A stretch of 42,333 nucleotides of DNA, taken from contig PEAB01000025.1 of NCBI GenBank assembly GCA_002753395.1, positions 1 through 42,333 of the forward strand, written 5' to 3'. The notes beneath the pieces were generated by a model. The model ran no database searches. It saw only the letters and a list, made by a program, of their open reading frames with translations, and was not told the DNA's origin. Both the position numbers and the translations under genes were made by a program. Shown piece after piece: positions 17,200-25,925 of this stretch (its first letter is position 1; each line of letters opens with the position of its first letter). This DNA comes from Nitrospirae bacterium MYbinv3 (GTDB taxonomy: Bacteria > Nitrospirota > Thermodesulfovibrionia > Thermodesulfovibrionales > Magnetobacteriaceae).

Positions 17200-17310
17200 T
17201 GGGGTCAAGGGGACTTCTTTGTGGCCGGGGTGCCTCAGACCCCTCCCCTTGCGGAGGGGTCTGAGGGGAGGGGTTGCGACCCCCTGCGTCAGTAGGCAGA
17301 AGCCTCCCCT
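17200..17310. repeat. Mosaic palindromic repeat
   Basis: It contains GGGGTCAAGGGGAC, a CCTCAGACCCCTCC / GGAGGGGTCTGAGG palindrome, and a long GGGGTTGCGACCCCC hairpin with the CAGTAGGCAGAAGCCTCCCC tail. The GGGGAC-TTCTTTGTGG variant also occurs, inverted, near 26180. It begins right after the stop of the cNMP-binding gene, so it may act as its terminator. Confidence 0.6.
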
Positions 17311-17314
17311 TTTC

Positions 17315-18916
17315 TTATTTTGTGCTGCCTTCCCCTAACGCCACGATCTCTCTTTCGGCGAGCACGTCTATGAACTGCGACAGGAACTCTATGTAGCGGT
17401 TCTTGCGCACTTCCGACAGCTCGGTTAAGTAGTAAGAAAGACGCGGATTTTGCTCGATCAGGCTGAAGATGAATTCCTTGTGTATCTCGCGCACAAACAC
17501 ATTGCTCCCCCTTGCTATACCGTTTGCAGAGCGTTCGCCGCTTTCGAGGATGGCTATCTCTCCAAACACGTCGCCCTTTCTCAAGGTGCCATATGATATC
17601 TTGTCGCTAAGATCTTCTATCGTTACCTCGGAGGTGAACTCAACCTCGCCCTCTTCTATCAAGAACATTGTATCGCCAAAGTCTCCCTTTTTCACTATCA
17701 AGGCGCCATCGGGGAAGGCTCTAAGCGTGGTGTTTTTCAGAAGGGCAAGTATCTCGCCAGACTGCAACAGTTGTAGAAACTCAACCTTATGGGCAGCAAA
17801 AGCGGCAAGATCATCTTCTGAGACAACCCTGCTGATCAATGTCTTTGCCTCAATGTTGTCAGGATCTAAAGAAAGGGCTGTCTTGGACAACGATACAGAT
17901 AGGCCTGGTTTGGTGTTTTCATAAAGCAGTGCGGCCTTAAGCATTGATATAGAAGCCTCTGCCTTCTTGCCGTCCTTTAAGAGCTGATCGGTCTTATCTA
18001 TATAGAACATTGGGTCGTTCTCGGCGTAAACCCTTTTGGCGTCGCCAGTAATTAACTTAGATGTCCCGCTTATAGCCTTCGTTACCGCTGAGAATGTACA
18101 CAGGGCAATGTTAGGCGGATTCTTCAACTTGTGTTCCAAGTCCTTGGCGCTTGAAAGGGTCACTGAGTACAGGTACCTTACAAACTCGGAATCAGGCGAG
18201 TATAGCTTATAAAACAGTTTACTTGTCAACGCTATGAGTTCTACGTCCTCTTTTGCCTTTATCGTAGCCTCTACCTGTTTTTCGGTCAAAAAGCTCATCA
18301 GGTTTACGAGGTCGCCTGCTATTAATTCACCTTGGTCGATATTATCGGCCCCTGCAACCTTCTTTACAAAATGGTTGATAACGCAAGGAGGTAACGGCAA
18401 GCCAATCGAGGACGATATCTTACTACTTACCTCGACCCTGCCCTTAAGCATGAGAAACAGATAGTCAGTATAGGCATCCCCTTCGTTTAGAATAACGTCT
18501 TTGCTTTTGTATTTTTTGAACTTCAGGCCGTCCTTTTCTAATATGCCTATGTTTTCAGCGCTAAAGAGCATCTGTAAGAAGTTTACTCCACCTTCAACCG
18601 TTGGTGGTACCAGAGCCAACATTACATCGACATGTCTTCTTGCCTCTGAGTAGTCCTTCTTCTGTAGTGCCAGTACGAGGTTATTAAAGGCCATTTCTGA
18701 AACTGACAGTTGGGTGGTTACTGGTCTGTCTTGTGTAGTAAGGATAGTGGCCGTTTCTTTTTCAAACGAAGATGAAAAAGAAGGAGATGGTGATGGCGTT
18801 GATGAGTCTTCCTTTCTAAAAGGCGAATAGAAGATACTTGTTACGAGGTTTAGTACTCGCTTCATATCTGCGCTTAAAAACGAGTCGGATTTTGTAAAGT
18901 CATTCTTACTGTCCAA
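17315..18916 (-). CDS. Protein with two cyclic-nucleotide-binding-like domains
   Basis: The start is TTG at 18916, six bases after GGGGAGG; the next ATG (codon 19) lacks a comparable site. The 533-residue protein has a Ser/Pro-rich N-terminus (about 35-60), a first cNMP-binding-like beta roll (about 115-250, NEGDAYTDYLFLMLKGRVEV) and a helical, TPR-like middle (about 290-375). A second cNMP-binding domain (about 385-500) has the phosphate-binding-cassette-like FGEIAILESGERSA. The second roll keeps the expected Gly-Glu and Arg and could bind cAMP or cGMP; the first lacks the cassette. There is no helix-turn-helix, so it is not a Crp-type activator. It lies 121 bases downstream of an anti-sigma kinase and is probably cotranscribed, suggesting a role in the same partner-switching pathway. 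Confidence 0.8.
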   Translation of the reverse strand: MDSKNDFTKSDSFLSADMKRVLNLVTSIFYSPFRKEDSSTPSPSPSFSSSFEKETATILTTQDRPVTTQLSVSEMAFNNLVLALQKKDYSEARRHVDVMLALVPPTVEGGVNFLQMLFSAENIGILEKDGLKFKKYKSKDVILNEGDAYTDYLFLMLKGRVEVSSKISSSIGLPLPPCVINHFVKKVAGADNIDQGELIAGDLVNLMSFLTEKQVEATIKAKEDVELIALTSKLFYKLYSPDSEFVRYLYSVTLSSAKDLEHKLKNPPNIALCTFSAVTKAISGTSKLITGDAKRVYAENDPMFYIDKTDQLLKDGKKAEASISMLKAALLYENTKPGLSVSLSKTALSLDPDNIEAKTLISRVVSEDDLAAFAAHKVEFLQLLQSGEILALLKNTTLRAFPDGALIVKKGDFGDTMFLIEEGEVEFTSEVTIEDLSDKISYGTLRKGDVFGEIAILESGERSANGIARGSNVFVREIHKEFIFSLIEQNPRLSYYLTELSEVRKNRYIEFLSQFIDVLAEREIVALGEGSTK

Positions 18917-19037
18917 GACCGTCCTCCCCTATTGTATTAAAAGATATAAAATATCTTCGTTTTATTAGGATATCTATCATAGTTTTCATGTATAGGCCTC
19001 CATTTATTATTTGTGCAAAAGGTGTAATTACTGCCCA

Positions 19038-19457
19038 TTAACTCTTTTTAAGGCAGATGAGTTGCAGGATGTTTTTATCGTTGTTTCGATGATACTTGAC
19101 GTCATCCATTAAATTCTTTATCATAAGGATTCCCAGTCCCCCGATATATCTATCTTCTAACCCAAGTGTAATGTCAGGTTCTTCTGCTGATAAGATATTA
19201 AAGGAGATACCGCTGTCAACGATCTCCACTATAAACATTTCTGAGTTATCTACCAAGCAATTAACCTCAACGTCGCCATCAAGACCACCGTAGGCATAGT
19301 TAAATACGTTAACCAGCACCTCCTCAGCAGCAACGTTAATGCTACTGACTTTGTCTGGGGTAAAGCCAACATTTACAGCACAAGCCGATACCATATCTAT
19401 AAACGTCTCTAAATTATCAAGCTTAGCGGGCAGCTTTTTACTATCCAGCGTCGTCAT
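19038..19457 (-). CDS. Anti-sigma factor / serine kinase of the RsbW-SpoIIAB type
   Basis: This 139-residue HATPase_c_2 protein has an N box (AAEEVLVNVFNYAYGG), a G1-like DSGISFN and a GGLGILMIKNLMDDVKYH segment typical of RsbW/SpoIIAB kinases. Such proteins sequester a target (sigma factor or other partner) and phosphorylate an antagonist STAS protein. The STAS gene lies 12 bases upstream in the same direction. A ribosome site (GGGAAGAG) precedes ATG 19457. No sigma factor gene is present in the window, so the target is unknown. Confidence 0.87.
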   Translation of the reverse strand: MTTLDSKKLPAKLDNLETFIDMVSACAVNVGFTPDKVSSINVAAEEVLVNVFNYAYGGLDGDVEVNCLVDNSEMFIVEIVDSGISFNILSAEEPDITLGLEDRYIGGLGILMIKNLMDDVKYHRNNDKNILQLICLKKS

Positions 19458-19469
19458 TTCAACTCTTCC

Positions 19470-19796
19470 CTAAGCTAAGGCAGCCTCCAAGGTGTTAAAG
19501 ATCTTAAATATTGAGGATAAACCTGTAATCTTAAAAACCTCCATTACAGGGCCGGCACATACAATCAGTCTCAATTCACCACCCTGCGCCTTGAGAGCCT
19601 TAGACGTTGTCAAGATACCTCTTAACCCTGCACTGCTCACATACTCAACACCGCTAAGGTCAAACATGAGCTTCTTTTCTCCCTTGTTTATGAACTCCAT
19701 TATATGTTTTTCAAATTGACCGACGCTTGTGGCGTCTAGTCTGCCCGATACGCTAAATATCAAGGTATTACTATCTTTTTTTTCTTTTATCTCCAT
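19470..19796 (-). CDS. STAS-domain anti-anti-sigma factor (RsbV/SpoIIAA-like)
   Basis: The 108 residues form a single STAS domain. The phosphorylation loop reads YVSSAGLRG, where alignment with SpoIIAA places the target serine at Ser55. AAGGAGA lies four bases before ATG 19796. It is the first gene of the operon leading into the RsbW-like kinase and then the double cNMP protein. In its dephosphorylated form it would release the kinase's partner. Confidence 0.9.
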   Translation of the reverse strand: MEIKEKKDSNTLIFSVSGRLDATSVGQFEKHIMEFINKGEKKLMFDLSGVEYVSSAGLRGILTTSKALKAQGGELRLIVCAGPVMEVFKITGLSSIFKIFNTLEAALA

Positions 19797-19869
19797 CTGG
19801 TCTCCTTCTCAGTATTTTCTTTAGTATACAAGATAATCCTAAAAAGATTCAATGAGAATAATTCTTTAG

Positions 19870-19963
19870 GGTGCATATAAAACTCATGGGGATAAGCATG
19901 TATAAAGGGGTCAAGGGGACTGGTCCCCTTGTGGGTAGGTCTAGGGAGGGCAAAGCCCTCCCT
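19870..19963. repeat. Mosaic palindromic repeat upstream of the STAS operon
   Basis: It comprises a GGTGCATATAAAACTCATGGGG segment variant (compare 42227), then GGGGTCAAGGGGACTGG/CCCCTTG, then the short hairpin GGAGGGCAAAGCCCTCC. No gene is supported in 19797-20124; the 69-residue ORF across it is repeat-derived. Confidence 0.6.
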
Positions 19964-19989
19964 ATTTTTCTTCTTCACCCAAAAAGACA

Positions 19990-20021
19990 TTGACAAAAAC
20001 AGCCTTTTTATAGTTTATTAT
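19990..20021 (+). promoter_or_regulatory. Probable sigma-70-type promoter of the FadL-family gene
   Basis: A perfect TTGACA at 19990-19995 is followed 18 bases later by TTTATT, within TTTATTATATAAAAT (20014-20028). The -10 alignment is ambiguous because TATTAT at 20016 would give a 20-base spacer. It lies about 105 bases before the FadL-type start, leaving a long leader. Confidence 0.45.
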
Positions 20022-20124
20022 ATAAAATCGTTGATAATCAAGTTACCCTGTGTACCGGAACATCGTACAAAGAGAGGTGTTTTTAAAACACCCTAACAAA
20101 TAAATAACTATATAAGGAGGAAAT

Positions 20125-21405
20125 ATGCGAAAATATCTACTGGTAGTCTTAACGCTAACTTTCGTTTTAGCAGTATGTTCAATGGCCTATGCCACTAACG
20201 GGGATAATATGATCTCTGCGGGTTCGGCGTCCAATGCGATGGGTGGTGTGGGTATCGTTGCTCCACAGGATGCAGTTACTGCAACCTTCGCAAATCCAGC
20301 CGCACTTGCTTGCAGCGGCACGTGCAAAGAGTCTGTGTACGAAATAAAGGCCAGTCTGTTTATGCCCTCTCCAAAAACAGAGATCTCGATTGGAAACAAC
20401 ACCTACTCGGCTAGCTCAAAAAAGGTGGTCTACCCGATACCAGCCATTGGTTACAGCACCGCCCTCACCGATAAGGTAATGGTAGGGGTTGGGGCTTACG
20501 GCGTCAGCGGAATGGGCGTGGATTATAGAAATACATCCATAGACAATGATCGTTACTATGACTTTTCGGCCATGTATGGCAAGCCCCCTGGAAGCGTGGT
20601 CTATCCTACTTGTGGTGCAGCCTACTCTCAGCTTTCCTTAATGCAGTTTGCCCCTGCGGTCTCTTATACCCCCAATGACAAGTTCTCCGTAGGGCTTGCC
20701 GCAAAGGTCAATATTGGTAGTCTGGACTTCGGTACCAGCTCCACCACTGCTTTTGGAGTTGGCGGCCAAGTAGGATTCTTGTACCACGCCACTGACCTTG
20801 TCTCCCTTGGCCTGGTTTACACTTCCCCGATATCAAGCAATTACGATCAACTCAGGGATTTCGATGGAGACGGCGAGTTGGACGATCTGAGACTTGAAGC
20901 CCCCCAGCAGATAGGCTTTGGCATAGCCATAGAGCCAATTAAGAACAGTCTCCTGTTTGAAACAAACTTAAAATGGATAAATTGGGCTAATGCAAAAGGC
21001 TATAAGGAGTTCGACTGGCAGGATCAGTGGGTGTTAGCCCTTGGTGCACAGTACAAGCCCACACCGGAGATGGCCCTAAGGCTTGGCTACAACTATGGTA
21101 AAAACCCTGCCAAAGAGCACAATAACTTCGTTGGTTCAAGCATGACCTCATTGCAGGGTAAGACCATGCCCACGTACTACTATGAAAACTTCAGGATCGT
21201 TGGCTTCCCAGGGATCGTAGAGCACCATCTCACGATGGGTGTAGGCTACAAATTCTCAAAAAATCTAACGTTAGAACTTGGTTACATGCACGCTTTTTCA
21301 AAGACCATACAGGAAAAAGGCACCGACATGCTCGGCCAGCCCGTTACCCTCAAATCCACACTCAGCGAGAATTCTATAGAGCTCGGCCTTGTTTGGAGAA
21401 TCTAA
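20125..21405 (+). CDS. Outer-membrane transport protein, OMPP1/FadL/TodX family
   Basis: AAGGAGG precedes the ATG. The 426-residue product begins with a clear signal peptide, charged MRK followed by a hydrophobic stretch and cleavage after about AYA (residue 23). The mature N-terminus (SAGSASNAMGGVG, ATFANPAAL) has the glycine-rich hatch pattern and the NPA signature of FadL-like channels. The rest alternates short beta strands (VGLAAKVNIG, LALGAQYKPT, LTMGVGYKFS, LTLELGYMHAF) and ends in a strand, ELGLVWRI, as expected for a 14-strand barrel. The family carries long-chain fatty acids or other hydrophobic compounds across the outer membrane; the substrate here is not predictable. It appears monocistronic. 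Confidence 0.9.
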   Translation: MRKYLLVVLTLTFVLAVCSMAYATNGDNMISAGSASNAMGGVGIVAPQDAVTATFANPAALACSGTCKESVYEIKASLFMPSPKTEISIGNNTYSASSKKVVYPIPAIGYSTALTDKVMVGVGAYGVSGMGVDYRNTSIDNDRYYDFSAMYGKPPGSVVYPTCGAAYSQLSLMQFAPAVSYTPNDKFSVGLAAKVNIGSLDFGTSSTTAFGVGGQVGFLYHATDLVSLGLVYTSPISSNYDQLRDFDGDGELDDLRLEAPQQIGFGIAIEPIKNSLLFETNLKWINWANAKGYKEFDWQDQWVLALGAQYKPTPEMALRLGYNYGKNPAKEHNNFVGSSMTSLQGKTMPTYYYENFRIVGFPGIVEHHLTMGVGYKFSKNLTLELGYMHAFSKTIQEKGTDMLGQPVTLKSTLSENSIELGLVWRI

Positions 21406-21414
21406 CCTAACCCC

Positions 21415-21555
21415 TAATGCTGTTGACTTAAGGCTGAGGAAGAAGAAGGGGGAGCGTCTCTCCCCCTCAGCCCCCTTCGCAAGGGGACTCGTCCCCTTGA
21501 CCCCTTTATATCGCATGTTTATACACAGTGTCTCAATCGTCTGCTGAACTATTAC
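21415..21555. repeat. Mosaic repeat with a terminal GAACTATTAC end
   Basis: The modules in order are AATGCTGTTGACTTAAGG, the hairpin GGGGGAG/CTCCCCC, AAGGGGACTCGTCCCCTT, then TATATCGCATGTTTATACAC and CTGAACTATTAC. The right end equals that of the element at 35066-35225; the left terminal repeat is missing. It begins 10 bases after the FadL-type stop codon, so the hairpins may serve as a terminator. Confidence 0.6.
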
Positions 21556-21612
21556 ACTCCTTCTTCTCTGACTCCCTCTGCTTAAGTCAATAGCTATACC
21601 AAGATAAGTCAG

Positions 21613-21746
21613 GTTTGCAAAAATCTTGTCATTCCAGCGTAAGCGGGAATCCACTCCGTAATCCCGTCAAGACGCATGGATTCTTGCTTTCTCAGGAATG
21701 ACATTTTCATGTTATTGGATGTCAAGGTCAAAATCTTTTTGCAAAC
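21613..21746. repeat. Nested inverted-repeat element
   Basis: The outer arms GTTTGCAAAAATCTTG (21613-21628) and AAAATCTTTTTGCAAAC (21730-21746) are inverted copies. Inside them, 21629-21703 carries inverted GTCATTCC / GGAATGAC ends with AGCGGGAATCC, related to the ATTCCC hairpins at 10087 and 31545. No ORF is supported between 21406 and 21891. Confidence 0.5.
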
Positions 21747-21891
21747 TCCATTTAGTTTAGTATATATAAAATCTTCAAAAGTGTCGTCCTGATGACATCT
21801 CCTTATACCACAAGTGCGCTATCATTTAACTATGCTCATGATGAGTATGAACATAATAGATAAGAACTCAACACTATTAAGGAGGTTTGTC

Positions 21892-23955
21892 ATGTTTACA
21901 TCGTTAAATGGTAGGAAAAGGTGGTTCGTATTACTGATCAGCTTATGCTTGTTGCCTGGTTTTTCGACACTGGCTCTTGCAGTGCAGGCCAACAACGAGG
22001 TTAGCGAGTTAGCACAACCTGATGGCAGTATTATTATGGGATCCCTCCGTGGGGATGAGTGGTCAAACTGGATGGAAACAACCGAGGGTTATACGATTGC
22101 CAAGAGCGGCGACGGATACTGGTATTACGTTACGGCTTACGACGCTAGCAACCAGCCTGTCTTAAGCGCAATTCGAGTTGTGGAAAAACCTTCTGGCTTG
22201 ATAACTAATAAACATGTCCAGCCATCACGCACTAAGATGTTGATGGAGAGAGATCTTCTGCACGCTGAAAACGAATTTGAGAGAATGGCTGTTTCACCAA
22301 AGGCGACGTTTAGCGGAAAGGTGCTTTTTATCCTGGTACAGTTCAACAACAGAAAGGGTACGTATACCGAGGCCGAGTTTGCTAATCTCTTGACTAATAA
22401 CATCAAGGACTACTACAGCAAGGCATCAAATGGCAAGGTAACGATCTCACCGGCCAATGAATCCTTTGCAGCGGCAAACAATGGCGTGGTCGGCTGGTTG
22501 ACCCTTAACTACAACCACCCAAATACTGGAGGAAATATAAGTGCAATCAACCAGAAGATCGTATATGACGCTATTGTTGCGGCAGACCCATATGTTGATT
22601 TTGCCTCCTACGACACCAACCACGACGGCTACGTGGATTCAAGTGAGCTTGCCGTCGTAGTCATCGTCGCAGGTTACGAAACCTCCTATAGTACCAGCTA
22701 TACACCGAGCGTCTGGGGACATCAATGGAGCATAGCTATACCACCAAAGATGGATGGTGTCTACGTAGGGGCGTATCATGCAGGCGCTGGCGGCTATGCG
22801 CAGTTTGGCGAAATACACCAGAGCAGCGCAACCAACATGCACTTGGCCACTATGGGAATCATGGCTCATGAGTTGGGACACCTAATATTCGGACTGCCTG
22901 ACCTCTATGACACAGATGGCTCCTCCGTTGGTATAGGACCTTTTTGCTTAATGGCCTCAGGCAGTTGGGGAAAGACCGCTACAGACATCTACAGTGGTGC
23001 AACGCCAGTGCTGCCCAGCGCATGGGTCAGATCAAGCCTCAACTGGATAAGCAGCTACATAGCATCAGGGAACTCGTCCTTGACCGCTATCGGAGATACC
23101 TCAGCCAATGCCTACAACACCGTGTATAAGGCCAAAACCAGCCTTTCAAACGAATACTTCCTGGTTGAAAACAGACAGCCACTAGGTTACGATAAAGGCC
23201 TTGAGAGATGGTTAGGTACAGGCTTTGGCGGCCTGGCAATATTTCACATAGACGAAGCCATCGCAGCCAACTCCAATGACACCCACCGCAAGGTTGACCT
23301 CGTTGAGGCCGATGCCACTGAAGGCAAGACATACGCAACCGACCTATGGTACTCCGGCAACGCTGCGACGTTTAACAATACATCAACCCCCAACAGCAAG
23401 CTCTACAACGGAGCCGACAGCAACGTCTCTATAACTTCTATCTCTGCAAAGGGTACGAACATGACAGCCCAGACGTCAGAGGCCTCCGCACAGGTATATA
23501 CAATCTCTACATCTGTAAATGGCGTAGGCGGCAGCATCAGTTGCACACCAACCAGCATTACCTCCGGCGGCAAAGTTACATGCACCATCAAGGCAAACAC
23601 GGGCTATTCTCTATCAACCCTGACTGACAACAGCGTCAGCGTAAAAAGCAGCGTCAGCAACAACACATACACCATCAGCAACGTCACCGCTAATCACACA
23701 ATAATTGCCAGCTTCTCTCAGATCACCTACACAGTGTCGGCGTCTGTCTCTGGCGTAGGCGGAAGTATCAGTTGCACACCAACCAGTGTGGCATACGGCA
23801 GTAAGGTTACTTGCACCATCAAGGCGAACACGGGCTATACTTTATCAACCCTGACTGACAACAGCGTCAGCGTAAAAAGCAGCGTTATCAACAACACATA
23901 CATCATCAGCAACGTCACTGCAAACCATAAAGTGTTAGCAACCTTCAAGAAATAG
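21892..23955 (+). CDS. Secreted M6-family metalloprotease with two C-terminal beta repeats
   Basis: ATG 21892 is chosen because AAGGAGG lies six bases upstream and a signal peptide follows directly (GRKRW, then a hydrophobic core ending LALA). An upstream GTG would add 26 non-signal residues. The 687-residue product has an M6 (immune-inhibitor-A-like) catalytic domain with the zinc motif HELGH (His326, Glu327, His330). The following GLPDLYDTDG supplies the third ligand. VDFASYDTNHDGYVD resembles a calcium-binding EF-hand-like loop common before this motif. The last ~150 residues are two tandem 77-residue repeats (VGGSISCTPTS, KVTCTIKANTGY) with paired cysteines, likely for cell-wall or surface association. 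It is probably exported to degrade extracellular protein. A repeat follows immediately after its stop codon. Confidence 0.88.
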   Translation: MFTSLNGRKRWFVLLISLCLLPGFSTLALAVQANNEVSELAQPDGSIIMGSLRGDEWSNWMETTEGYTIAKSGDGYWYYVTAYDASNQPVLSAIRVVEKPSGLITNKHVQPSRTKMLMERDLLHAENEFERMAVSPKATFSGKVLFILVQFNNRKGTYTEAEFANLLTNNIKDYYSKASNGKVTISPANESFAAANNGVVGWLTLNYNHPNTGGNISAINQKIVYDAIVAADPYVDFASYDTNHDGYVDSSELAVVVIVAGYETSYSTSYTPSVWGHQWSIAIPPKMDGVYVGAYHAGAGGYAQFGEIHQSSATNMHLATMGIMAHELGHLIFGLPDLYDTDGSSVGIGPFCLMASGSWGKTATDIYSGATPVLPSAWVRSSLNWISSYIASGNSSLTAIGDTSANAYNTVYKAKTSLSNEYFLVENRQPLGYDKGLERWLGTGFGGLAIFHIDEAIAANSNDTHRKVDLVEADATEGKTYATDLWYSGNAATFNNTSTPNSKLYNGADSNVSITSISAKGTNMTAQTSEASAQVYTISTSVNGVGGSISCTPTSITSGGKVTCTIKANTGYSLSTLTDNSVSVKSSVSNNTYTISNVTANHTIIASFSQITYTVSASVSGVGGSISCTPTSVAYGSKVTCTIKANTGYTLSTLTDNSVSVKSSVINNTYIISNVTANHKVLATFKK
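23497..23952 (+). repeat. Tandem 231-bp coding repeat in the protease gene
   Basis: Two head-to-tail copies (23497-23727 and 23728-23952) encode the 77-residue C-terminal modules. They are nearly identical in stretches such as CTGACTGACAACAGCGTCAG, suggesting a recent duplication or gene conversion. Confidence 0.8.
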
Positions 23956-23959
23956 ATGC

Positions 23960-24068
23960 AAGAAGGGAGGGCTTTGCCTCTGCCGCAGGGGTTCGCAACC
24001 CCCTCCCTTGATGGGAGGGTTGCGAAGGGTGTTAAGTTTACCGTCACCACTACTTGTGCAGGACTACC
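23960..24068. repeat. Hybrid palindromic repeat (two element families fused)
   Basis: The left part (AGAAGGGAGGGCTTTGCCTC, GGGGTTCGCAACCCCCTCCC) matches the interior of the 26049 and 35066 elements. The right part, TGTTAAGTTTACCGTCACC through TGCAGGACTACC, matches the end of the 102-bp element at 26283. The join falls at the shared CCTCCCTTGATGGG string. Confidence 0.65.
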
Positions 24069-24102
24069 GATTTATTTACTCGTTATTTGCAAAATCATAA
24101 TT

Positions 24103-24606
24103 TCATACAAAAAACTCCTGCTTGTCTTTATTAAGTTGAGAAGCAGGTTTGCAGCATTTAGTGATATTTTTGTCACAAAGGAGGTCTTCATTCTTCTTTG
24201 TTGAGTAAATCTTAGGTTTTTTCCCTTTCCCATAGAACTCCTTATTTGTTAAGAATGGGATGGCACGTTTGTCGTTTGTACAAACTAATCTCACACCACT
24301 GACAGCAACTATAGCAACTAGGTGAGGGTCGTCAAAATCACTGTTTACGTGTCTTTTGTACTCTGCTTCCTTGCTGTCAACAGCGGCTTTATCTACGACT
24401 ACAACTTTATTGTAAATACTAAATCGTAAGAAAAGTTTCCGAATCGTAGGTGTCTCTTCCAATTCACGTTCGTAGGTTGTACCCCCATAAACGATCTTCC
24501 CCTTGCCACTGATAATCCATCTATAGACAGGTTCAAAATCAGCGTGTTCACGATTTTCCTTTTTAAAAACGCAGCTGAGATTGTTTGTGTCAATTACTAT
24601 GCACAT
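24103..24606 (-). CDS. PIN-domain nuclease-like protein
   Basis: This 167-residue protein has a PIN-fold acidic pattern: Asp6 in IVIDTNN at the N-terminus, a central Glu/Asp-rich segment (YERELEE), SDFDDPHLVA, and a late CTNDKRA. PIN proteins are Mg/Mn-dependent RNases, often toxins or effectors. Its ATG shares one base with the stop codon of the upstream ATPase (TAATG), so translation is tightly coupled. No antitoxin-like gene is adjacent; the partner is an ATPase, which suggests a regulated effector module and not a VapBC pair. The C-terminus from about 125 is lysine- and cysteine-rich and unassigned. Confidence 0.7.
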   Translation of the reverse strand: MCIVIDTNNLSCVFKKENREHADFEPVYRWIISGKGKIVYGGTTYERELEETPTIRKLFLRFSIYNKVVVVDKAAVDSKEAEYKRHVNSDFDDPHLVAIVAVSGVRLVCTNDKRAIPFLTNKEFYGKGKKPKIYSTKKNEDLLCDKNITKCCKPASQLNKDKQEFFV

Positions 24607-25925
24607 TAACGTATCCCCAATATCGAAATCTCTTCTTTAATGAAGAAACTTCCAAAAGATTCCGGCAGATTGTCCTGGTATCTACCGTTAGGTAGTATCT
24701 TTATTGGATATGCCTTATTCAAACTGTCTTTTTGTTCAAAAAAAACAACTTGGGATTCTACAGTCTTTTTGGTGCTGTTGACTTTTAAGCGAAAACGATC
24801 AACCATAAAATCACTGTGGGTTTCAATAAAAAAAATCATTTTTTCTTTCATTGCAAGGTCAAAAAATACCTCACCAAGAGCTGCCTGTGCACGCGGGTGA
24901 AGATGAACCTCCGGCTGCTGTATAGCAAACCAAGAATACTTTGGGCGCGTAAAGAGCTCAACCAATATTGGCAGAGATTGACTTACACCATAACCTAAAT
25001 TACAGACATTAAGTGATTTACCTTCATTTACAACCCTGAGTTCAAATGGTGAAGCAGGATGTGTCCCAAAACTGTTGATTTCAATATCTTTAAATAACCC
25101 GCTCTCCTTACCAAAACCTTGTATGAAACTGTGGAAATCCTTTGCTATATCACTAAATTCGTCTTCGAGCATTTTTCTGATTAAATATGGTGTATGGTCG
25201 CCCTCAGGATTGAAGGCTAATTTGATCTGGTCATACGTCCTTTTGGGCTTGCTTCTTAGTGGCGCTATCCATACAAGGTGATGTGTGAACCCCATCATGC
25301 TTAATAAATCCGGCGTGTTTATTATCCGTGGTTTTTTTGCCCCTCTCTTTTTGATGCTTTTACTGTCCTCTATTATACTGGTAAGAACTGACAGTGGCAT
25401 ATCAAAAAGCTCAAAGGAAAATGTCTTCAACTTTTTTAAGTTTGACTCGTCGACTCTATCCACCAGCCTTCAATCAAAGACCTTCTTTATAACTTCAACT
25501 GGTTCTTTGTCATAATCAATGGTATTTATGCTGTACTTAATGTCCTCGTCTGTAAAGAATAATTTGACAATGTTTGCATCATTTATGTGGTAATATTTAG
25601 AAATTGCCGGTAAGCCGTTTTTTTCCCGAAACTCCATTAAGAAAACAAAACTCGATGTTTTTTTATCTGAGCAGAGAATAAGACCTACCCGAAAATAATC
25701 AACATCTTTTGCATTAACATTGGCGATATCCCGGTAGTTGCCGAATTGGTATTCCTCAGTATTAAACTCTTGCCTCATCCATAATGACGGCGAGGAAAGA
25801 AGATTGAGCAAGGCAAGAATGGAAGATTTACCGGTGCTGTTTTCTCCGACAAGAAAATTCACATCCTTCAAAGGTATGTACTGCTGCTCAAAACCTCTAA
25901 AATTCTCAACATAAAGATATCTCAT
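24606..25925 (-). pseudogene. AAA (OLD-like) ATPase gene interrupted by one in-frame TGA
   Basis: Two ORFs, 25470-25925 and 24606-25463, are in the same frame and separated by a single TGA (25470-25472, codon 152). The rest of the 439-codon frame is intact. The N-terminal part has Walker A GENSTGKS (27-34). The C-terminal part has the Walker B region AIQQPEVHLHPRAQAALG, then FFIETHSDF. QQPEVHLHP is common in DUF3696-like and other OLD-related ATPases. A restart at GTG 25463 has only a poor ribosome site and would lack Walker A. So the gene is inactive, a sequencing error, or read through at TGA. The start is ATG 25925. The PIN gene is coupled to its end. The neighbours are only repeats, consistent with an acquired two-gene island. 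Confidence 0.75.

Noticed and set aside
19787-19996. 69-residue minus-strand ORF upstream of the STAS gene
   Set aside because: Made largely of repeat sequence and overlapping the STAS start; the STAS gene has its own ribosome site and start.
25463-25472. Frameshift in the ATPase gene at 25.47 kb
   Set aside because: On inspection both halves are in the same frame and only a TGA codon separates them, so it is a nonsense codon and not a frameshift.
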